Made by a program: the position numbers and the translations under genes. The notes beneath the pieces were generated by a model. The model had not been told where the DNA came from. It saw only the letters and a program-made list of their open reading frames with translations, and did not search any database. DNA of 10,351 nucleotides from Nanobdellota archaeon. Its GTDB lineage: Archaea; Nanobdellota; Nanobdellia; SCGC-AAA011-G17; ARS1403. Where the stretch lies: NCBI GenBank assembly GCA_018831025.1, contig JAHJRB010000067.1:1-10351 (forward strand). The letters run 5' to 3'. Positions 6,643-10,351 of this stretch are shown piece by piece; position 1 is the stretch's first letter, and each line of letters opens with the position of its first letter.

Positions 6643-7926
6643 ATGGCTAAAGAAAAACCACATATTAATTTAGTATTTATCGGTCATGTAGACGCAGGAA
6701 AATCTACTACAGTTGGAAGACTAATGTATGATTCTGGGATATTACCAGAACAAGAATTAAGAAAATTACAAGAGAAAGCAAAAGAATTAGGTAAATCTGG
6801 ATTTGAATTTGCTTTTGTTATGGATAATTTAAAAGAAGAAAGGGAAAGAGGAGTTACTATTGATTTAAGCCATCAAAAGTTTGTTACTGATAAATATGAG
6901 TATACGATAATTGATGCTCCAGGACACAAAGATTTTATTAAAAATATGATTACTGGAACATCCCAAGCTGATGCGGCTGTATTAGTTGTAGCTGCTACAG
7001 ATTCTGAATTACAACCACAAACTAAAGAGCATTTGTTCTTATGCAAAACACTTGGTGTTAAACAATTAGCTATTGCAATTAACAAAATGGATGCTGTTAA
7101 ATATGATCAAGCTAAATTTAATGCTTTAAAAGAAAAATTAACTGAGTTGCTTAAAAAAGTTGGTTACAAACCAGATACAGTTACATTTTTGGCTATTGCA
7201 TCTTTACTTGGAGATAATGTATTTAAGAAATCTGAAAATATGAGCTGGTATACTGGACCAACCATTAGAGAGCAAATGGATTTATTTACTCAACCAGAAA
7301 AGCCAACTAATTTACCATTAAGACTACCTATTCAGGATGTATATAACATAACTGGTATTGGTGTTGTTCCTGTTGGTAGAGTTGAAACTGGAGTAATGAA
7401 AGTTGGAGACAAAGTTATTGTAATGCCTGGAAGAGAAGGTAAAGGTGTAGAAGGAGATGTAAAAAGTATTGAAATGCACCATGAACAAGTTACTATGGCT
7501 GAGCCGGGGGATAATATTGGATTCAACGTTAGAGGCATCGGTAAAAAAGATATTGCTAGGGGAGATGTGCTTGGACATGTTGATAGCCCACCTACAATAG
7601 CTAAAGAATTTACTGCACAGATTATTGTATTGAATCATCCAACTGTATTGACTGCGGGTTATACACCTGTATTCCACATACATACAGCACAAGTTGCATG
7701 TACAATAGCTGAGCTGCAAAAACAATTAGATCCAGCTACTGGTCAAGTATTAAAAGAACATCCAGACATGCTAAAGAACGGAGATGCAGCTATAGTTAAG
7801 GTAATACCTACAAAGCCACTTGTAATTGAAAAAAAATCTGATATTCCACATATGGCAAGCTTTGCTATAAGGGATGCAGGTAATACAGTTGCTGCAGGTA
7901 TGTGCATAGACTTAGTTAAGAAATAG
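6643..7926 (+). CDS. tuf: Translation elongation factor aEF-1A (EF-Tu homologue)
   Basis: 427 residues, the usual archaeal length. EF-1A brings aminoacyl-tRNA to the ribosome as a GTP complex. P-loop GHVDAGKS 14-21, DAPGH 91-95 and NKMD 147-150 are intact and uninterrupted, in contrast to EF-2 upstream. The G5 region reads FLAIASLLGDNV, where most archaeal EF-1A have an I-S-G/A type sequence, a modest deviation. Domains 2 and 3 are complete to the C-terminal MCIDLVKK. The ATG follows AAGGAGG. It is co-directional with EF-2 but 83 bp away with its own promoter. In many archaea uS10 directly follows EF-1A; here uS10 lies about 2 kb away on the opposite strand. A T-rich hairpin follows the stop. 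Confidence 0.98.
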   Translation: MAKEKPHINLVFIGHVDAGKSTTVGRLMYDSGILPEQELRKLQEKAKELGKSGFEFAFVMDNLKEERERGVTIDLSHQKFVTDKYEYTIIDAPGHKDFIKNMITGTSQADAAVLVVAATDSELQPQTKEHLFLCKTLGVKQLAIAINKMDAVKYDQAKFNALKEKLTELLKKVGYKPDTVTFLAIASLLGDNVFKKSENMSWYTGPTIREQMDLFTQPEKPTNLPLRLPIQDVYNITGIGVVPVGRVETGVMKVGDKVIVMPGREGKGVEGDVKSIEMHHEQVTMAEPGDNIGFNVRGIGKKDIARGDVLGHVDSPPTIAKEFTAQIIVLNHPTVLTAGYTPVFHIHTAQVACTIAELQKQLDPATGQVLKEHPDMLKNGDAAIVKVIPTKPLVIEKKSDIPHMASFAIRDAGNTVAAGMCIDLVKK

Positions 7927-7949
7927 AAGCTTTTGAAAAAACCTTCACC
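7926..7949. repeat. Hairpin repeat, copy A (EF-1A 3' flank)
   Basis: GAAGCTTTTGAAAAAACC followed by TTCACC. On the opposite strand it matches tRNA intron 2 at 20 of 24 positions (9254-9277) and closely resembles the RNase P RNA P3 strand (8462-8487). Its own stem has one G-G mismatch. Confidence 0.5.
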
Positions 7950-7985
7950 AAAAATCGGAAAGGTTCTTTTAAATTTTTTCTTTTT
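7926..7985 (+). terminator. EF-1A terminator hairpin and T tracts
   Basis: Starting at the last base of the stop codon, AACCTT 7940-7945 pairs with AAGGTT 7960-7965, with A-rich and T-rich flanks extending the stem. Tracts TTTT, TTTTTT and TTTTTTT follow. Oligo-T tracts terminate archaeal transcription. The Sec61-beta gene ends on the other strand right after it. Confidence 0.6.
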
Positions 7986-8138
7986 TTATTTAAAAGTTAA
8001 ATATACATAGAATATAATTACTAGAACTACGAATAATACAAAAAATTTAGCTGGGATTTCTATTTTAGATTTGTAATCATCAAAATACCTTACTAAGCCG
8101 CCTATGCCGGAAGGCATGCGTATTTGTTCTTGTGCCAT
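7986..8138 (-). CDS. secG: Sec61-beta / SecG-type protein translocase subunit
   Basis: 50 residues beginning MAQEQIRMPSGIGGLVRYFD. This cytoplasmic MPSG-x-G-G-L-x-R-Y-F signature is characteristic of archaeal Sec61-beta. It is followed by K-S-K-I-E-I-P and one transmembrane helix (about residues 31-48, FFVLFVVLVIIFYVYL), a tail-anchored layout. It is the small non-essential subunit of the SecYEG/Sec61 channel that exports proteins such as the Cys-rich ones in this window. The ATG is 26 nt downstream of a TATA box at 8161-8168, so the mRNA is probably leaderless. It lies just downstream of the RNase P RNA gene on the same strand but has its own promoter. Confidence 0.93.
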   Translation of the reverse strand: MAQEQIRMPSGIGGLVRYFDDYKSKIEIPAKFFVLFVVLVIIFYVYLTFK

Positions 8139-8160
8139 ATTGAAATAAGATATATTTTAA

Positions 8161-8168
8161 TTTATAAA
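8161..8168 (-). promoter_or_regulatory. TATA box of Sec61-beta
   Basis: TTTATAAA centred 26 nt before the ATG at 8138. No Shine-Dalgarno is present in the gap, supporting a leaderless transcript. Confidence 0.7.
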
Positions 8169-8180
8169 GTTAATGGATTT

Positions 8181-8187
8181 AAAAAAA
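8181..8187 (-). terminator. Oligo-T terminator of RNase P RNA
   Basis: Seven consecutive T on the minus strand immediately follow the closing strand of helix P1. Confidence 0.7.
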
Positions 8188-8540
8188 GTAGGAGGCTAAT
8201 AAGCCGCATTCTGTTAGGTTTCTTCTAAGAAGAATAACCTATTCTAGCATTCAACTTTGCGTCTTTAAATGACTTGCACCTGCCAGGACTCACCGTTTCA
8301 TCGTATTCTTTTGACAAGTTCAGTTAGTTCTCGTCCCCTTCGCAGGAAATTTCGTGAACATCATTACGCCAAAAGACCGTGTCGTTTCTGCGTGGTTGCC
8401 TTCCATTTCTGGAACTCTACTTAAAGAGTGGCATTTTTATGGTGTGCGGACTTTCCTCAGCGAACCTTTTTCAAAAAAAGCTTCACCAAAAAGCAAAACT
8501 TTTCTTAAGAGGTTCTCCGTTTGCTAGATAAGCCACCTAC
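8188..8540 (-). ncRNA. rnpB: RNase P RNA, archaeal type
   Basis: This is the catalytic RNA that trims 5' leaders from pre-tRNAs. On the minus strand the CR-I hallmark GAGGAAAGTCCGCAC lies at about 8449-8463 and the CR-V hallmark ACAGAATGCGGCTTAT near the 3' end (about 8198-8214). Together they form P4. Helix P1 closes the molecule: GUAGG-U-GGCU at the 5' end pairs with AGCC-U-CCUAC at the 3' end, with one U-U mismatch, fixing the ends and giving about 353 nt. The P3 arm (GAACCT near 8512 to AGGTTC near 8462) is long and A/T-rich and contains a hairpin like the one after EF-1A. A TATA box is centred 27 nt before the 5' end and T7 follows the 3' end. No intron was seen. Confidence 0.95.
8462..8487. 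repeat. Hairpin repeat, copy B (RNase P RNA P3 arm)
   Basis: On the minus strand GGTGAAGC, a T7 run, GAAAAAGGTTC: a 10-bp stem with a 3-nt loop. It shares GGTGAAG and the T/A arms with the copy after EF-1A; TTTTTGGTGAAG is identical in both. It forms the 3' half of the P3 arm. Confidence 0.5.
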
Positions 8541-8563
8541 CAATAGAATTTAATAAATTTTAG

Positions 8564-8571
8564 TTTTTAAA
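8564..8571 (-). promoter_or_regulatory. TATA box of RNase P RNA
   Basis: TTTAAAAA on the minus strand is centred about 27 nt before the mapped 5' end at 8540. It sits immediately beyond the stop codon of the upstream gene (8573-8575). The spacing agreement independently supports the P1-based 5' end. Confidence 0.7.
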
Positions 8572-8572
8572 G

Positions 8573-9124
8573 TTATTGTTTTGAAAATAAAGAAGAAAGC
8601 CAATTTAAGATTTTTTCAAAGAAATTTGGTTCTGGGATTGTGATTTCTTGAGATTCTACGTTAACTGTTATTGTTGCAGATGTTTTTTCTGGTGGAATAG
8701 GTTCTTTTGGTTTTTCTGTAAATACGCATTTTCTTGGAATTCCTAAGCAACTGTCTTCTGTTAAGGCATTATTGTCATTACAATCTGCATTTGAATTACA
8801 CTCATTTAAACATTCATTGTTGTTGCTTAACACACAGCTATTACACTTACTTTCTAGTCTTAATTTTGCATAATCTGTTTTAATGTCTCTTACTTCTACA
8901 AATACATTGTTAACAGTTTTTGCATCATTATCTGCTATTATAGCTTTAACACCATTTACACATACAATTACCTTATCCCCTTTACTATCTAGTCTAAGTA
9001 ATGTAACATTTTGGTTTTCAATTTCTACACTTTCAAGCGGTTTAAGGTCTTGAGTTAATGTTTTTGCTTCTATAATTGGGACTAATAAAAGTACTAAGAT
9101 TATTGCTAAAATGGCTGTTTTCAT
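8573..9124 (-). CDS. Small exported Cys-rich protein, unknown function
   Basis: 183 residues. A signal peptide or N-terminal anchor is clear: MK, then hydrophobic 4-18, ending I-E-A at 18-20 with likely cleavage before K21. Residues 21-90 look like a beta-rich domain with one Cys (C55). Residues 94-133 hold eight cysteines in short spacing, including CNSNADCNDNNALTEDSC, a module type common in archaeal and bacterial surface proteins (C-x-x-D-x-D-C-D-D-x-x-x-x-T-x-D-x-C). A Pro/Glu-rich linker (139-147) leads to a beta segment and an amphipathic aromatic end, NFFEKILNWLSSLFSKQ, that could touch the membrane. The weak box TTTTTAAT (about 9147-9154) is 26 nt before the ATG. It shares Cys-rich style with the protein at 2-3169 but no obvious homology. 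Confidence 0.82.
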   Translation of the reverse strand: MKTAILAIILVLLLVPIIEAKTLTQDLKPLESVEIENQNVTLLRLDSKGDKVIVCVNGVKAIIADNDAKTVNNVFVEVRDIKTDYAKLRLESKCNSCVLSNNNECLNECNSNADCNDNNALTEDSCLGIPRKCVFTEKPKEPIPPEKTSATITVNVESQEITIPEPNFFEKILNWLSSLFSKQ

Positions 9125-9161
9125 GATTTTATAGTGTAAGAAAAGAATTAAAAAGGTTACT

Positions 9162-9167
9162 AAAAAA
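9162..9167 (-). terminator. Oligo-T terminator of tRNA-Ser
   Basis: Six T on the minus strand directly after the discriminator base G of the tRNA. Confidence 0.65.
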
Positions 9168-9212
9168 CGCCGGGACTGGGATTTGAACCCAGATACCCAA
9201 AAGGGTCAAGCT

Positions 9213-9227
9213 TTATGGTTTTCGTAA
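9213..9227 (-). other. tRNA-Ser intron 3 (15 nt, position 37/38)
   Basis: The canonical tRNA intron site. Central helix CUGG 9233-9230 with CCAU 9218-9215 has three pairs plus one C-U mismatch. Bulges are AAU (9229-9227) and AAA (9214-9212), and the outer helix is the anticodon stem. The inner helix is minimal (U9226-A9219). A one-base slide of both ends gives the same product. Removal restores the seven-base loop. Confidence 0.82.
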
Positions 9228-9237
9228 TTCCAGGCTT

Positions 9238-9278
9238 CTTCGCGAATACTTTTGATGAAACTTTTTTCAAAAGTTTCT
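9238..9278 (-). other. tRNA-Ser intron 2 (41 nt, position 27/28)
   Basis: Central helix UCGC 9284-9281 with GCGA 9243-9240; bulges ACA 9280-9278 and AGA 9239-9237; inner helix GAAACUUUUG with CAAAAGU and UUC, one bulged A. Cutting between bulge bases two and three joins C27 to A28 and makes the anticodon stem perfect, independent support for the exact sites. The outer helix is weak (A-A mismatch, then U-G and two G-C). Confidence 0.9.
9254..9277. repeat. Hairpin repeat, copy C (inside tRNA intron 2)
   Basis: Plus strand GATGAAAC, T6, CAAAAGTTTC: a palindrome with GAAACTTTT pairing AAAAGTTTC. It matches the complement of copy A at 20 of 24 positions, including an identical block of T6 plus CAAAAG. 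Confidence 0.5.
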
Positions 9279-9298
9279 GTGCGATACCAGATTACGCG

Positions 9299-9321
9299 TT
9301 CGGGAAAAAATAATATTTTCT
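9299..9321 (-). other. tRNA-Ser intron 1 (23 nt, position 8/9)
   Basis: Central helix CGGG (tRNA nt 3-6) with CCCG 9304-9301; bulges AUA 9323-9321 and AAC 9300-9298; inner helix GAAAA with UUUUU (one G-U) and a six-base loop. The outer helix is UUAUGC (9333-9328, so including four leader bases) with GCGUAA (9297-9292), six pairs with one U-G. Splicing gives U8-C9 before the D stem. It is a complete canonical BHB. Confidence 0.9.
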
Positions 9322-9341
9322 ATCCCGGCATAAATCTATGC

Positions 9342-9348
9342 TCCCGGC
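9342..9348 (-). repeat. Second copy of the tRNA 5' acceptor strand in the leader
   Basis: GCCGGGA occurs 19 nt upstream of the identical acceptor strand (9323-9329). The spacer can form GCAUA-GAUU-UAUGC. The upstream copy could pair with the 3' acceptor strand in place of the true one. Confidence 0.55.
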
Positions 9349-9373
9349 TTTATACTTTTTATCTAAAATATCG

Positions 9374-9381
9374 TTTATAAA
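9374..9381 (-). promoter_or_regulatory. TATA box of tRNA-Ser
   Basis: TTTATAAA on the minus strand, preceded by A-rich CCAAAAA. A start about 26 nt downstream falls near 9351, just before the duplicated GCCGGGA. The box lies within the out-of-frame 3' part of the homing endonuclease gene. Confidence 0.6.
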
Positions 9382-9475
9382 TTTTTGGTTGGATTCTTTT
9401 TTTATTAATATCTCAAAAACAGGAAGCCTATTTTTACGAATATAAGGTCCATTCAGGTTATTTAGTATTTTTAAG

Positions 9476-9895
9476 TTAATTGCTCTTTGTTTTATCTAGG
9501 CAACCATCTCCATAAAAGAAACCCCTGATAAAACTCCTTTTTACTTTTATATTTCCATGAATTATTTCTCTTGGTACTTTCCATCTGCTACATCCAAAGT
9601 CTGAGTAACTTATTAATCTATCAATAATATCCCATCTTGTTATGAAAATTCTGCATAAGTCAATGTGGGTCATACTTATTTTAGTTGAGTAATCAAATTC
9701 TTTTTTTAATAGTTTCTGGAAGTGATATACTAGAGGTATGTTTTTATTAGAAAATTCTAAAACTCTTTGCCTTTTATTTTTTCTTAAATAGTGTTTTTTT
9801 CTCCTTTTATCATAAGTTGTACAATCCACACGATAATCCCTATAATATCCTTCTGAACATAATAAGCCGAGTATTTCTGCTATATTTTCATTCAT
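9476..9895 (-). CDS. LAGLIDADG homing endonuclease (N-terminal frame, truncated by frameshift)
   Basis: Two LAGLIDADG-type motifs are visible: IAEILGLLCSEGYY near the N-terminus (acidic residue E in CSEG) and SFIRGFFYGDGCLD near the end (acidic residue D in YGDG), about 115 residues apart. These helices carry the metal-binding acids of a double-motif DNA endonuclease. The middle is Lys/Arg-rich. The frame stops ten residues after the second motif acid, too early for a complete second half; the missing part continues in another frame to 9292. I chose ATG 9895 because it is about 25 nt from the TATA box; ATG 9910, five codons earlier, lies within 10 nt of it. Such genes usually sit inside introns or inteins; this one is free-standing, upstream of an intron-rich tRNA. 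Confidence 0.8.
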   Translation of the reverse strand: MNENIAEILGLLCSEGYYRDYRVDCTTYDKRRKKHYLRKNKRQRVLEFSNKNIPLVYHFQKLLKKEFDYSTKISMTHIDLCRIFITRWDIIDRLISYSDFGCSRWKVPREIIHGNIKVKRSFIRGFFYGDGCLDKTKSN

Positions 9896-9901
9896 GAAAT
9901 A

Positions 9902-9930
9902 GTAAAGCATGTTGCTTATAAATGCTTTAC
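9902..9930. repeat. 9-bp inverted repeat around the endonuclease promoter
   Basis: GTAAAGCAT (9902-9910) and ATGCTTTAC (9922-9930) are perfect inverted copies with an 11-bp spacer holding part of the TATA box (minus-strand TTTATAAG, about 9916-9923). It could be an operator, an autoregulatory site or a binding site of the endonuclease; that is inference. Confidence 0.65.
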
Positions 9931-9985
9931 GGGGGTATGGCGGATGTGTCGGATGAGTTGAATATATATTTTAGAAATTAAATAT

Positions 9986-10294
9986 TTATTCAATCATCTC
10001 GATTTGTATATTTACCTGTTCAGGAATAGGAACACGCATTATTAATCTTAAAGCTTTTTCATCTACTCCTAAGTCAATTAAACGCTTGTGAATTCTCATT
10101 TCATATCTTTCCCAGGATGCTTTTCCTTCACCATCTGGACTTTTTCTAGTTGTTAGTTTTAATTTTTTAGTGGGCAATGCTATAGGTCCAGCTAATTTAA
10201 CTTTAGTTTTCTTTGCAATATCCTGGATAGCACTGCATATTTCATTTAACTGATGAATATCTGCACTTGCTAAACTTATTCTTGCTTTTGGCAT
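9986..10294 (-). CDS. rps10: Small-subunit ribosomal protein uS10
   Basis: 102 residues from ATG 10294: MPKARISLASADIHQLNEIC, then the family hallmarks AGPIALPTKKLKLTTRKSPDG and YEMRIHKRLIDL, ending VPIPEQVNIQIEMIE. The TRKSPDGEG and EMRIHKRLID segments are typical of archaeal/eukaryotic uS10, a component of the 30S head. A TTG 15 nt earlier could add five residues, but the archaeal family starts at this position and the TATA box (10317-10324) is 26 nt from ATG 10294, fitting a leaderless mRNA. It is not linked to EF-1A in an operon here. Confidence 0.96.
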   Translation of the reverse strand: MPKARISLASADIHQLNEICSAIQDIAKKTKVKLAGPIALPTKKLKLTTRKSPDGEGKASWERYEMRIHKRLIDLGVDEKALRLIMRVPIPEQVNIQIEMIE

Positions 10295-10316
10295 GTTTTT
10301 TAATGGCAAAATTGTA

Positions 10317-10324
10317 TTTATAAA
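10317..10324 (-). promoter_or_regulatory. TATA box of uS10
   Basis: TTTATAAA on the minus strand, centred 26-27 nt upstream of ATG 10294, with no Shine-Dalgarno between. Confidence 0.7.
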
Positions 10325-10351
10325 TTTAACTAATGGGTCAGTAGATAGGAA

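Larger units (their letters stand above)
9168..9329 (-). tRNA. tRNA-Ser (anticodon GGA) with three BHB introns
   Basis: Class II tRNA reading UCU/UCC. Exons: 9329-9322 (nt 1-8), 9298-9279 (9-27), 9237-9228 (28-37), 9212-9168 (38-73). The spliced RNA is 83 nt. Acceptor GCCGGGA/UCCCGGC is perfect. The D arm is GCGUAAUCUGGUAUCGC. Anticodon stem CAAGC/GCUUG is perfect only after splicing, because C27 and A28 come from different exons. The loop is CUGGAAA, the variable arm ACCC-UUUU-GGGU, the T arm CUGGG-UUCAAAU-CCCAG, and the discriminator G73, all as expected for archaeal Ser. CCA is not encoded. A TATA box lies about 48 nt upstream, giving a 5' leader of about 22 nt. Two of the three introns are at non-canonical positions, as in archaea with broad-specificity splicing endonuclease. 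The 5' exon overlaps the end of a frameshifted homing endonuclease frame. Confidence 0.95.
9292..9489 (-). pseudogene. Frameshifted C-terminal part of the LAGLIDADG endonuclease, overlapping tRNA-Ser
   Basis: Skipping one A in the AAAA run at 9490-9493 opens a second frame of 65 codons: QRAINLKILNNLNGPYIRKN, later FEILIKKES, ending YYFFPNA and TAA at 9294-9292. Such a stop-free run in sequence this AT-rich is unlikely by chance, and LAGLIDADG proteins need roughly this much after the second motif. The last 12 codons use the tRNA 5' acceptor strand and intron 1. Whether it is a dead gene, a sequencing error or a programmed shift cannot be told. Confidence 0.6.

Noticed and set aside
7324..7725. 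A 133-codon minus-strand frame inside EF-1A, and other antisense frames within coding genes
   Set aside because: They overlap strongly conserved genes, have no recognisable motifs and are frame shadows.
9342..9348. The upstream GCCGGGA as the true tRNA 5' end with a longer first intron
   Set aside because: It would place G instead of U at position 8 and lose the perfect BHB formed by the downstream copy.
9908..9910. ATG 9910 as start of the homing endonuclease
   Set aside because: It lies about 10 nt from the TATA box, inside the promoter and the inverted repeat; ATG 9895 has the usual spacing and keeps the first LAGLIDADG motif.
10307..10309. TTG 10309 as start of uS10
   Set aside because: It is only about 11 nt from the TATA box and adds five residues not typical of the family; ATG 10294 fits both.
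1..10351. CRISPR array, insertion-sequence transposase or rRNA
   Set aside because: No regularly spaced direct repeats, transposase motifs or rRNA sequences were seen on either strand.

Overview
The window (10,351 bp, strongly AT-rich) looks like a DPANN-type archaeon, in the Woesearchaeota/Nanoarchaeota direction. It carries archaeal EF-2, EF-1A, Sec61-beta and uS10, an archaeal-type RNase P RNA, and a serine tRNA with bulge-helix-bulge (BHB) introns. TATA boxes (TTTATAAA or TTTAAAAA) repeatedly sit 25-30 nt upstream of start codons, which suggests leaderless mRNAs. The lineage is inferred from gene content and style, not from a database search.

Layout. Positions 2-3169 (+) hold the 3' part of a large secreted cysteine-rich protein with dockerin-like EF-hand pairs, a Kazal-type domain and three copies of another Cys module. 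A presenilin-type membrane aspartyl protease follows at 3269-4123 (+). A 36-residue zinc-ribbon-like protein (4147-4257, -) is divergent from the EF-2 gene (4361-6559, +), which is interrupted by a 30-nt insertion. EF-1A (6643-7926, +) follows under its own promoter. On the minus strand come Sec61-beta (7986-8138), RNase P RNA (8188-8540), a small exported Cys-rich protein (8573-9124), tRNA-Ser(GGA) (9168-9329), a frameshifted LAGLIDADG homing endonuclease (about 9292-9895) and uS10 (9986-10294).

Main result. The EF-2 gene is broken by two in-frame stops exactly at the P-loop lysine. The inserted 30 nt fold into a canonical 3-4-3 BHB, and cutting between the second and third base of each bulge restores Gly-Lys-Thr-Thr in phase. 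This looks like an archaeal protein-coding intron processed by the tRNA splicing endonuclease. About 4.7 kb away, tRNA-Ser(GGA) carries three more BHB introns (23, 41 and 15 nt, after tRNA nucleotides 8, 27 and 37). Their removal gives a clean 83-nt class II tRNA with perfect acceptor, anticodon and T stems. The splicing-dependent steps of translation (EF-2, tRNA-Ser), RNase P RNA and a homing endonuclease that runs into the tRNA therefore lie close together.

The genes are mostly translation and secretion housekeeping. Accessory elements are the giant surface protein, the homing endonuclease and a hairpin sequence found in similar form in the EF-1A 3' flank, the RNase P RNA P3 arm and tRNA intron 2.
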